This document shows, in pieces, positions 16,588 through 25,533 of a stretch of DNA of 25,533 nt. Each line of letters starts with the position of its first letter. Position 1 is the stretch's first letter. The translations under genes and the position numbers were made by a program. Location: contig FN649740.1 of assembly GCA_000310025.1 (NCBI GenBank), forward strand, positions 2,361,840 to 2,387,372, written 5' to 3'. The DNA comes from Ectocarpus siliculosus (lineage: Eukaryota > Sar > Phaeophyceae > Ectocarpales > Ectocarpaceae). The notes below the pieces were generated by a model. The model made no database searches, had not been told where the DNA came from, and was given only the letters and a program-made list of their open reading frames with translations.

Positions 16588-17300
16588 GCATTCCCGCCTG
16601 CGTGCACGATGGGGGAGGAAATGGAAGCGGGGAAGCAACGCGCGGCGGCGGCGGCCGCGGCGGCAGAGGCGGGAAGAGCACATGCCCGTCAGTGAAAGAA
16701 ATCAAGAGGGTGCAAGACTCTCTTCGTCACGACACTACTGTGAGGCGAAAAAACGGGAAGGGGGGTGTGTGTACCGACACAAGGATAGCACACCCACAGA
16801 AGATAGCACACCCCCAACATACCACTCCAAGAAAGCACGCCCATCCGGTGATGTTGTTTGACACAGAAAACTTTGTCAACCTATCCATCCAGACAACAAA
16901 CAGATGACGGGTGACACGAGACAACACACCCAAAGTTACGCCGCGTATCAATCACGCGTTATTACACCCGGTGTGGTACTGCTGTGACGAGCACGTCGGC
17001 ACACACGAGCAGAAGCACAAAGCAGTTGGTACGCATACAAACACTTTCATAGTCATGGAGGTGGAGGAGGTAGACAATCCTCCTGGAAACAAACAAACAA
17101 AACCCTGCCGGATGCGACGTGGCTCAGATGGCGGTGCCAGCAACGCCTGGGCCGGCGGTGCCTCGATGGGGCGATCATGTCAGACTTTTTCTAAGAAAAC
17201 GACCCGACGCCAAACCGAGCGATGAGACTTGCATACGTTACGCGGAAGCCTCGTATAACAGCAGCGTCCGCGTTCTATGACACCAGTCAAGGAGTGCGGC

Positions 17301-17411
17301 AGCAGCAATGTGTTGGCAACAGAGATGTGCGCATCACACCCCTTTCTTATCACACACCCTTGACATGTCATACCCCATTGTGGGAGCAGCAATGTTGCTG
17401 GCAATAGAGAT
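17301..17411. repeat. Short direct duplication, period 84 bp
   Basis: AGCAGCAATGT followed by GGCAACAGAGAT at 17301-17326 recurs with few changes at 17385-17411. It is in the gene-poor region. Confidence 0.6.
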
Positions 17412-19849
17412 ACCACCCACACAACCCTGATTGCGGGCTCCGTTAAGCGTGCACAGCAGTATCACACCGGTGACAGAAAGATAAAATAGCACTCCCCTTT
17501 TCCAGGATGTAGCACAGCAGTCGGTGATAACAACACTCCTAATATTAATATTCCTATCGCCCTTGCGTACTTTTTCGCGTCACCTCAAAACGGTGTTCCA
17601 CTTCTGGACGAATGGATGCCGGGGCACTACAATACACTGCTGTGAGATTAATAATGAACCCCGAAGGCTACCCTCTGGGGTCCGACATAAAACCGCGTTT
17701 CATGTCATCAGCCAATAGCAACTGAGTTGGGTTTACGGTGAGCTATGCAGCTCCTTGGCGAGATCTAAAACGGACTCCACACGACCAACAAAACGCCGAA
17801 CTGAGGAACCTTCCGAGATCATGACGGAATGGCGGTTTTCTTGGTTGTGGCAAAACCAAAGCAACATAGAACTTGACTTCGATCACACAATCCACCTTGT
17901 ACCTTGTACACAGATGTCTCTAATCGCAGTGAATCACGTATCGTACAGCCGCACAGCACAAGGACTCAAGAGAAACTTACGAAACAAGACGAAAAATAAT
18001 GATTGTGCAGTGCATGCACCTTGACAGGATGGCGTTGCCTGGTCCCAGGTATATATCTCCATATTCAAGTGCATGATGCATCAGCGTACACTCAGATGCG
18101 GATGATGTGCGTACATTCAGGCCATCTAATTAATCCTGATGTGGCGTGAGACTCAGCCTAAAAGAGAGCTCGTGGGACTCTTGTTCTACTCTATGTGACA
18201 TGGCAACACCTCACAACGTGTCGCTCCTGTTGAGACTTGGATGGCGTTCAGCAAGGCTGGTCACCGTCTACTTCGTAGCACAGCGAGAAAAAAAAAAACT
18301 TTTCATGTGGTGGGCCGCCGGACGCCGGCCATGCTATTACCTCTCCACGAAGCAAAATACGCACGGCAAGGACCGGGTAGCCCAAAGAGTCATTAAACCA
18401 AAAAAGAGACAGAAATCATATCTGGCCATCAACAACAACAACAACGACAACGACATGCACCAAAGTAGGCCTGAAGCTGCTGTCAGGAGTGAAATTCTTC
18501 GAATCTTTCGAGCGGTCGCTGCTGCTGCCGCGCCACGGCCGCCGTGGGACGAAAAACTCAGACTATTTGTACAGCATTAGCTATTTATTTATATTAGCTT
18601 GCATAGGCCACCGCGGCGTGAGTTGTGGTCGGCAACAACCATCGTCGGCACACACCCACCCCCGCCCACACGCCGTTCGAAGAAACGCGACGGTACCGGT
18701 GTTGTAGTTGGTTTTAATCGTTCAAAAGCAAGCCTATGGACGTGGAACAGAGGGGAGATGGGCTTACCGGTGTGACTTTTGTAACAAAAAAATGAGCGGA
18801 GACTTGGAACACATGACATGTACATACCCTTCGAGAGAGGTATAATAGTAACACCAACAAGTGTGTAGACTTTCTTTGATCGCAGACAGACGTACATTTT
18901 GGATAGAGATGACTCGTTGTGTTCGTACATGTGCATGCACAAGAAAAAAAGAAACACTCACACAAACAAACCTACCAAACCTACCATGTCAGACAGGTGT
19001 GTTCGGTAAAGGAGACTCAGGCACTCAAGCAGTTCTGTTGGCTGGCAGTCTGATCGTTGCCCCCTTTGTTTTTCCTGCCCATTCGACGGTTTGTTCGGCG
19101 ATGGCCTTTTGACCGTCTCCAGCTAACCGATCAACAGCAGCAACGGTAAACCAGTGTCACAAAAGAGCAAAAAGGAGCCGGCAATTTCCATGGGTGTGGT
19201 TTTCGCTCTTGGGCTTTTAAAACGCCCGCGCACCTACAGCAGTATTCGTGCGCGTTTGTTGTAGATGACGCGCATCTACTCTTTCTCGTTACCCCTCAGT
19301 TGGCACACTGACTGCTGTAATCAATCTTTTAACACAAACCAAGAATGTCCCTTCGACAGCAAAATACAAAAACTGTTTCACATACATGCATGCATAAATT
19401 TTCGTTACGAAAACTGCTGTCGTGTTCACCGCACCGCTCGACCGAGGCGTAGTCGGCACGGGGGTGCTTTAGGCACCCATGGATAGATTGTAGCGGCAGT
19501 CTTTTGTGGCAAGATCGATAGCTGCAAAGAGAGACCACAGCCAGCAGTGCTCTCTCCACATTCACAGGCTCGGAAGACAGAAATAAAAAAAGCATCGGCG
19601 CCCAGCCGTTGAATTAAGTAGTCACACACACACCCGGGAAGAGCAGGATAGATAGATAGACCGATGGGATGCTCCCAGCTAGGAGATGGAACCGCGGTAC
19701 AGCAGTTGGTGGCCATATCCCGGGGAGGCACCGCAGCACCAGCATCACCAACAAAGTACCTGTGAGAAGCCCATTGGACGTCACCGTCCGACGCCGATCG
19801 AGCGTCTCTCGTGCCCTTCATCAGCAACACAGGCTTCTTTTGAATATCG

Positions 19850-19850
<1 letters not shown>

Positions 19851-19895
<45 letters not shown>

Positions 19896-19919
19896 CTGCT
19901 GCTGCCGTTGTTGCTGCTG
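19851..19919. repeat. CTG trinucleotide repeat
   Basis: About 14 pure CTG units (19851-19893) are followed by an interrupted tail. The opposite strand reads CAG and could encode polyAla, polyGln or polySer in its three frames. None is tied to a convincing gene. Confidence 0.95.
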
Positions 19920-21858
19920 ACACGACACTGAAAGGAGCGTTGCCGGCGTACGTATCTGCTCTTCCTCCTCCTCTGCGTTGTTGTCGTTGTTCGAGGGAAT
20001 GACGCCCCACACTGGCTCTTCTCGTTGTGCACAGCAGGAGGGTGTGCGCCCCCTCTCTGTCCCCCTCCTACAACATCAACTGCACGCCCTGGGTGTGTGT
20101 ACAGCAGAATGCTCTATCCTATATGACACCAGGACTCAATGATGTTCCACCATTGCCTTATTTTATTCTCTCCTATGTTGCTGTTTTTTACACACTCCGT
20201 GCACGAAAGAACAAATGGGCGACTTGCTAGGCCGCCGCCCATGGAATTCGTCGACCACCGAGCGGTGCTGCGGGAAACAAGGCAACAAACGTACAGCAGT
20301 ATAAGCATTCGGACCACTCTGAGTTGCTTTGCCCTTGTCGTTCCTAGGCGGTCAGAATTGTCCGCCCTGCACAAGCGCGCATGATCTTCCGAGTCGATAA
20401 AATAAACCTATTAAAATAAGCCCCTTCCCCCGTCCCACACCAGTTTTTGGTGTGATTCTCTTTCTTTTTTTTTGCAACAAAAAACAGAGCATAAAACCTG
20501 TCAGCAAAAACCGCGTTCCGCGTTCCGAGAGGTGAAGTGAACACAGAGCTTTAGATATATTCCGGCGAGGGGAGAATTCACAGAACATCAGTGCAGGGCG
20601 TTCCGTGGGGTATGATGCATCTGAAAGAGTCAACACAGCAGTACAGCAGAGCCGTTGCACACACACACACACAAATCGTCTTACCCTGCTGATAAGGAAC
20701 ACGCTCGCAACAGCATCAGGCGACAGAGGCTATTTAGCTGCTGTAGATGCACTCGAATAATCTGGGAAGTCTAATAACAAGAACCGCCACTGCTGTGCTG
20801 CGTACGTAGCTGCTGCTGTGGTTTGCGGATGTTGTGTTTGTGGAGAGCAACGAGTGACGTTTGATGTGTTGGGGACGTGCTACTGCTGGTGCTGGTGCTG
20901 GTGTTGCTGCTGTGTGTGCATGCACAGCCCCCGTTTGATGTCAGCGGAACAGCAGCACACAGCACGGCAGGATAGACACATCACACAGAGGAGCTATTGT
21001 AAGCATAGATAGTCTAGGGGGTTTCGGGCATTAGTCTAGTCGTCTAGTCTAAATAGAGTGATTTGATTTACCTACCTGCTTAACTCTCCGTCCCAATTCC
21101 AACACACATCTTCTTCTGGTGCCTTTGCTCTCTCACCCGAAATAGTCATCCGCTAGCATGCCATCCTCGACGATCACTCCTGGGAGAGACCGCCGCACGC
21201 TTTTCCTCCGCATCGCTGCTTTTCTCCCGCTGCCCCCAGCAACAACAAGCGGAGCCCGCCCCCGTTTGTATGATGCTTGTCTTTCCTTCTGCGAAAAAGG
21301 CGCCTCTGCTGTTACAGAGCCAGAGTGTCCCTTTTGTGTAGTCCCCCCCCCTGACACCAGCAAACAAGGCTGTTTATGTCCGCACGACGCTGCAAGCAGG
21401 GTGCGGTAGCCCTTGGGGTTCGGCAGGGCGCGCGGCTCTCCGGCTTCTTCCTTTCCTTTCCTCTTCTGCATTGCTGCTTCCATCATGGACGGGCTCACGC
21501 GCGCACGCACAGCAGACAGCAGTCTCACGGCGGGGGCGACGCAAAATCAAGAAGTGCAGATCAGCCAGGCCTTTTATGCTGGGTGTGCAGCGGACACCCT
21601 CGCTACCGCGCAAAACGACGCAAATACGCAGCAGGATCAACAAACGTTGGTGCTCTAGAGTTGCCGACTGCTTGGGAGCTGGTTTTTACGCCGGAGGAGA
21701 TTACACGGACGGATATATATTAGGGTGAGTGTGTCAAGGATGTCGGCCGCTGTCTCTTTTGGGTAACGGGCCTGCTGGAAGCCTCGTTTGTTCCAAGAAG
21801 GCACACGTGCCGCCGTTGAAGGTCCTCCTCTCACAAAGGGCTCGCGTGGGGTAAGACA

Positions 21859-21860
<2 letters not shown>

Positions 21861-21892
<32 letters not shown>
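21861..21892. repeat. GA dinucleotide microsatellite
   Basis: Sixteen uninterrupted GA units lie in the gene-poor region. Confidence 0.95.
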
Positions 21893-21895
<3 letters not shown>

Positions 21896-22100
21896 AGGAA
21901 CTTCTGCTGGGTTCTATGTGTATCCGCCATCGATTGTCTGCTATATGTCACGGATAGTCTCGATCCTATTTGGCAACTGAATGCTGCGTTCGAGAAGGTG
22001 CGGCAAAACTGGATTTAAAACGGCAGTTAGCCAGCAACCACGCGGCACCGAGCGCAGTCTAGTACATAGCCTCGAAGAATTTAGAGGGGATGCCACGACA

Positions 22101-22203
22101 TCAGAGTGACTTCTCCCTGAAGTAGAATCCGGTGACCTTCTTCTTAAAGGCAAGGCAGCCCACCACGACAAGTGATGTGGTAAACTGCCGCGTGACTCGG
22201 CCT
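22101..22203 (-). CDS. Small membrane protein gene, candidate last exon
   Basis: It encodes 33 residues and the stop, with a second hydrophobic segment (TTSLVVVGCLAF) flanked by basic residues. An alternative acceptor 11 bases upstream (ATATTTACAG) would need a different phase in the preceding exon. Confidence 0.4.
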
Positions 22204-23264
22204 CTGTGAAGCCTCTGTAAATATGCATACATTTGAAGCATCGCATTGCCCATCGATAAGCATACCTCGATTTCCCTTAGACGCAAGTAGAAAGAAGGTA
22301 GACAACTGGCGGCATGACTCGTCCTTACGACGGCAACACGTGTCGCTCGGAAAGAGAGGGCCCGTGCGTAGGTGCATTGCGGGGAATTTAATACATGCTG
22401 TTACGTGCGGTGGGATGGTCACGATGGAACTGGCCAGATCGCTCCGTGCTGATGTTGTACGTTTCCGCCAGTCCGCCGTTTCTGAGTGAAGGCGGGTGAT
22501 TCCTCCTCTCCGTGCCTTGCTGCCTGTGGACAACAATTGAGCGCCCGCGCTCTACAGTAGAGTGTGGCAGTTACAATGATATATTCATGCTTAACATTAT
22601 ATCAAAACAGAAGGAAGAACGCGAGTCACCTTTTGTGAGCCCGGTTAAGAACCTACACTATATAACCTTTTATGAACTATGTAGAGCCACAAGCTGTAGC
22701 CTACAACCTACCAGGTAGGTACGTTAGGAACTTACAGAACCCCAGCCTTGGCCAAGACTGGAGGTTCTTAGGCGCGGGCGCTAACTCTGCATGTCTCGCA
22801 CGGCAGTAGACTCGCGGATGGCAAACACCCCACCGACAATCCTATCTTTGCTCCGGGGCCCTCTCCCCAAACGCCTGCCGCCTCACGGCAGTAATGTACC
22901 CTGTACCTGAAGTCTCCCTCCGTGACTACTGCTGTATCACTACAAAGAGCACGCTTGTTTTACCAGAATCTGCCGTGTTGCCGACGACGGTTTTTTTGCC
23001 GGCACGACATGTGGCGGCAAGCCTTGTTGTTTCGCTTCCCCCCTACAAGGACTTGTTGAAGAAATAGGTTATTCAAGCGACTCACAGCAGCAGCTGCCGG
23101 ACGCCGAACACAGCCACCGAAGACAAGCACAGCAGTGATGCTTGTAAAAAGTAGTGCTGCTTTAGCCTGTTATCCGCGAGACGTCTCGCTGTACTCTGTG
23201 CTGCGAGGATCGCTACACGCTCTGCACAGCCGCTGCCGAACTGTCTGAACTTTCTTCCGGACAT
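22101..23264 (-). CDS. Candidate two-exon gene: 93-residue two-helix membrane protein
   Basis: Exon 1 (23086-23264) starts MSGRKFRQFGSGCAERVAIL and ends in the hydrophobic stretch YFLQASLLCLSSVAVFGV before a strong GTGAGTCG donor, leaving two bases. Exon 2 (22101-22203) follows TTCACAG; its first base completes a leucine codon. It encodes GRVTRQFTTSLVVVGCLAF then KKKVTGFYFREKSL and a stop. The result is a small basic protein with two predicted membrane segments and an intron of 882 bp. Phase, splice sites and protein-like composition support it. I recognise no family, and an additional middle exon is possible. Confidence 0.4.
23086..23264 (-). CDS. Small membrane protein gene, candidate exon 1
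   Basis: It encodes 59 complete codons plus two bases: an N-terminal basic/polar part, then a hydrophobic segment at about residues 38-58. The donor GTGAGTCG overlaps a GCTGCTGCTGTGAG string. Confidence 0.4.
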
Positions 23265-23550
23265 GGGGGTACAGCAGGTTCACACCTGGATGTGGATGTC
23301 GATGAAAGGTTAAGGTTAAGGTTAAGGTTAAGGTTAAGGTTAAGGTTAAGGTTAAGGTTCAATGGGGGCGTTGTTAAGGTTATACCCGCTACGTGTCCCG
23401 GTGGCACCTCACTGCTTACCTAAACGCCCGCACCCCTCTCTGCCCGTGCTCTGTGTCAGCGGCCTCGCTAACCTCTCTCGCGCCCCGTGACCGCGGTTTG
23501 CACACACGCTAGGCATCACGGACATCGCATCCCCCACACGCCCCACAAGT
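23265..23550. other. Divergent intergenic spacer with AAGGTT array
   Basis: This interval lies between the candidate minus-strand small gene and the candidate plus-strand gene, so it may hold both promoters. Its one clear structure is the AAGGTT array. I see no convincing TATA box. Confidence 0.4.
23306..23359. repeat. AAGGTT hexamer array, nine exact copies
   Basis: Nine perfect tandem copies are followed by a degenerate further copy (TTAAGGTTA at about 23374). It is not the TTTAGGG telomeric unit. Confidence 0.95.
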
Positions 23551-23734
23551 ATGTCCGCGCGCGAGGGTTGGGAGGGAGAATCGAGGGTAATCTACCAAGA
23601 CGTCGGCGCCCGCGTGAGCCGCCTCCAGGCCAGGAGGGCCGCCGCGCACTACGCCGGGCGGAAGAGAGAGAGCGAGAAACACGTCGCAGGCAACAGCGGC
23701 GGCGACAAGGACATCGGCAGCGGCAGCGGTAGCG

Positions 23735-23772
<38 letters not shown>

Positions 23773-24015
23773 AATGCCCTCGGCACCAGCGGGAAACGAT
23801 TTGTCAGCCTAATGTTCGATCCCCCGGGCCGCTACAACGGGGCGAGGCATCGACTCCCGGAGGCCTTCGTCCTCGACGCCACCGGCAAAGAGCGGCGGAT
23901 GCCTTACTACGGCCTCGATATTGGCCCCCTCGACGTGGGCTCCGTGATAGTGCTGCGAGGTGCTCCTCGTGGAGAGCACCTTGCGGCGTACTTGGTGGGA
24001 GAGGAGGAGCACCAG
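23551..24015 (+). CDS. Unknown plus-strand gene, candidate exon A
   Basis: It starts at ATG 23551 and has 155 codons in phase 0, ending at CACCAG before GTATCGG. If unspliced, the frame runs to a stop at 24058-24060, giving a 169-residue protein. The poly-Gly segment is encoded by GGC repeats (23737-23772). Confidence 0.5.
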
Positions 24016-25095
24016 GTATCGGTGTTTGTTCTTCCACGACAAGTGGGTTGTTGTGGGTGATCGGGGACTAGGATGTACGTATTATAGTAGTTTTTGTGAT
24101 GTGTGTGCCCCGTGATTCCGCCAAGTGGAAAGCGGACACGCCCCCGGTCGTCGGTTTCCCGAGTGCCTCCTCCGCTTCACCGCTATGTACCCAACCCCAC
24201 CGCTCCCTCACAGCTCATCGCTCGGACGCTGCCATCACCACAACAGCTGTTGCTGGTACAATTTTAATTTTTTCCCTGGTACGATCACCACCACTGCTGT
24301 GTTTACACCTCCGACTGGTGCTGCTTCTGCTGCTTCCTCGCCGCCGATTAGGTGTTTATCGTGGGCAATGGAGTGGCGTGCGCGCCAACCCTGCTTGGCG
24401 ACGGATTTCTTCGCGACAGGTAGACTTGACGGTATTTTTCTAGATGAGGCAAGCACGCTCTCTCACAAGTCTCACCGCCTGAGATTGCTGTTTGCAGCAC
24501 TCGAGGCGAAGCACCCCTCGGTAACTCTCTCTCTATGTATATATATACATTGCTGCCGGTGCTTTATCCTCCGTCCACGTGGCGAGAACAAAGGTTAGCC
24601 GCGAACAACGTGCGAAGCTGTAAAAGATCCCGCTTCCGTGTGCATCGTTTTCGGTGTTTCTCTTGTCCCTCGTTGAATCTTGTCTATAAACTCGCCAAAC
24701 ACGCGTTCTCCTCCTCTTGCATTCCGTGAACTCGCTGCCACTATTCCTGCCGCGATTTTTCCTTCTTCTGACGAAGGGAGGGGGCGGATGGGAGCCAGGA
24801 GAGTGGGCGAGGAGGAGGAGGAGGAGGAGGAGCGGGGAGTTCCCTCGGAGGAGGCGGTGGTGGCATCAGCAACGGCGACGACGCCCGACGAAACCCCTCC
24901 GCCGGAAAACCACCATTTTCGTCGTCGCCGGACAGCGGTAGTCGCAGCCAAGCCGAAAACTTGGAGCGAGCCGCCCATATACGAGGAGAGGCGCTGCGGG
25001 AGCTGGTTGGGATCGGAGGAGGAGGAGGAGGAGCGACCTCGAACGGCGGTAGCGGCGGGGCCGGGGGGGCGAGTGCGCACGAGCTGTTTCGGCAG
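23551..25095 (+). CDS. Candidate multi-exon gene of unknown function, 3'-incomplete
   Basis: A phase-consistent model uses exon A 23551-24015, exon B 24352-24419 and exon C 24777-25095, then a GTGCGA donor leading into the poor-quality end. Exon A is the best supported. It has a basic N-terminus, a poly-Gly run encoded by GGC repeats, then FVSLMFDPPGRYNGARH and DIGPLDVGSVIVLRG, which read as an ordered domain I do not recognise. Exon C is Gly/Ser-rich with an ordered end containing HIRGEALRELVG. An alternative middle exon in another frame (about 24383-24520) reads LDGIFLDEASTL, faintly like spherulin-4-type proteins, and would use a different splice pattern. Treat the structure as provisional. 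Confidence 0.35.
23737..23772. repeat. GGC trinucleotide repeat (poly-Gly coding)
   Basis: Twelve GGC units lie within candidate exon A and are read as glycine in the chosen frame. Confidence 0.95.
24352..24419 (+). CDS. Unknown plus-strand gene, candidate exon B
   Basis: The acceptor is CGCCGATTAG and the donor GACAG followed by GTAGAC. The exon reads VFIVGNGVACAPTLLGDGFL in phase 0, then two overhanging bases. The short length keeps confidence low, and the overlapping alternative frame reading LDGIFLDEASTL competes with it. Confidence 0.25.
24777..25095 (+). CDS. Unknown plus-strand gene, candidate exon C
   Basis: The acceptor is CTTCTGACGAAG after a T/C-rich tract and the donor CGGCAG followed by GTGCGA. 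The frame begins immediately after an in-frame TGA (24769-24771) and is Gly/Ser-rich, ending in ASAHELFRQ. GAG and GGA runs make the other frames open too. Confidence 0.3.
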
Positions 25096-25109
25096 GTGCG
25101 ACCGGCGCT

Positions 25110-25533
25110 ACTGTGCACTTGTGGGGGGCTGGGGGGGGGGGTTTTGTTTGTGTGCCTCTTGGGCCCTCCCCGGTAAAAGGGGGGGTTGAAACGAAGGGCA
25201 ACAATCTTGGAGGGTGGCCAAAAAAAAAAAGGGAAAACCACCGGGACAAAAAAATATGTAAAGAGAAATATCATTTTTAGTTTCTGGTCGTGGGCCGGGA
25301 AAACTTGGTCCCGGGGGGGCGCCACTTTTTTTCACCCCCCCCTTTCCGGGAAACCCAAGGGGGGGGCCTCCGGAAAAAAACCCGCGCGCCCCAAGAACGC
25401 CAGCCCCCCCGGGGACGGGGAAACGAACCCCCCTTTACGTCACCCCCCCTGGGTCTAATTTGGGGGGAAGGTTTTTTGCCCCCAAGAAAAAAAACTGACC
25501 CAAACAAATGTCGAAAAACAAAAAAAAAAAAGG
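25110..25533. other. Low-quality homopolymer-rich sequence end
   Basis: Runs of G, A and C become frequent from about 25129, and the sequence takes on the same smeared character as the contig ends at the internal gap. The unknown plus-strand gene continues into it, but no exon can be read reliably. Confidence 0.7.

Larger units (their letters stand above)
16588..22100. other. Long gene-poor region rich in simple repeats
   Basis: I found no exon set with consistent phases in about 5.5 kb. The region holds a 43-bp CTG run (19851-19893), a GA run (21861-21892), an 84-bp-period duplication (about 17301-17327 and 17385-17411), a short direct repeat of GATAGCACACCC (16785-16810), and many ACAGCAGT/ACTGCTGT words. 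Long frames such as the one across the CTG run are low-complexity products. Upstream regulatory sequence of the minus-strand hydrolase gene should lie at its left edge. Confidence 0.5.

Noticed and set aside
17521-18024. Protein-like stretches (PNINIPIALAYFFASP and following) suggestive of an old retroelement
   Set aside because: There are repeated stops, and I could not match any diagnostic motif of reverse transcriptase, integrase or gag.
18489-18520. GTGAAATTCTT similar to a conserved 18S rRNA segment
   Set aside because: Only about a dozen bases match and neighbouring rRNA blocks are absent.
19426-20010. 194-codon minus frame with a polyalanine run
   Set aside because: The frame crosses a CTG microsatellite that is open in all frames, and its flanks show no domain, splice signals or protein-like composition.
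16588-23550. CRISPR-like array or bacterial defence system
   Set aside because: The recurring 8-base word is irregularly spaced, and the genes have spliceosomal introns, so the sequence is eukaryotic.

Overview
The window looks like nuclear genomic DNA of a eukaryotic alga, most probably a stramenopile and plausibly a brown alga of the Ectocarpus type (inference). Coding exons are short and separated by introns averaging about 690 bp, GC is moderate to high, CAG/CTG, GA and GGC simple repeats are abundant, a LINE-type retrotransposon is present, and both ends and an internal 100-N gap carry the homopolymer-rich smear typical of Sanger read tails. There are no bacterial-style operons; most long open frames are chance readings of introns and simple repeats.

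Layout. (1) 1-286 is poor-quality sequence. (2) 285 to about 2795, minus strand: a 5'-truncated non-LTR retrotransposon with a 780-codon reverse transcriptase frame. (3) 3569-4902, plus strand: the last two recognisable exons of a ribosomal protein L11 methyltransferase (PrmA-like) gene, whose stop codon lies inside a dispersed repeat. (4) 4973-6933: intergenic, with a 51-bp tandem duplication and a decayed coding fragment. (5) 6934-16587, minus strand: the main gene, which I assembled as nine exons with matching phases. It encodes a predicted 1093-residue protein with an N-terminal B-box-like zinc finger, an alpha/beta hydrolase domain with a complete Ser381-Asp474-His502 triad, and a long low-complexity tail. 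(6) 16588-22100: about 5.5 kb with no supported gene, rich in microsatellites and in a recurring ACTGCTGT/ACAGCAGT word. (7) 22101-23264, minus strand: a candidate two-exon gene for a 93-residue, two-helix membrane protein. (8) 23551-25095, plus strand: candidate 5' exons of an unrecognised gene. (9) About 25110-25533: poor-quality sequence.

The most interesting biology is the B-box plus alpha/beta hydrolase architecture and the way simple repeats and duplications sit on that gene's splice sites: a GA tract that is itself the 5' splice site, a duplicated 3' splice site, a GC-AG intron and a poly-C acceptor tract. The most important technical result is that the N gap is false. The contig ends on its two sides are the same DNA at a constant offset of about 880 bp, so one exon appears twice, once as garbled sequence. 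No evidence ties the genes into one pathway.
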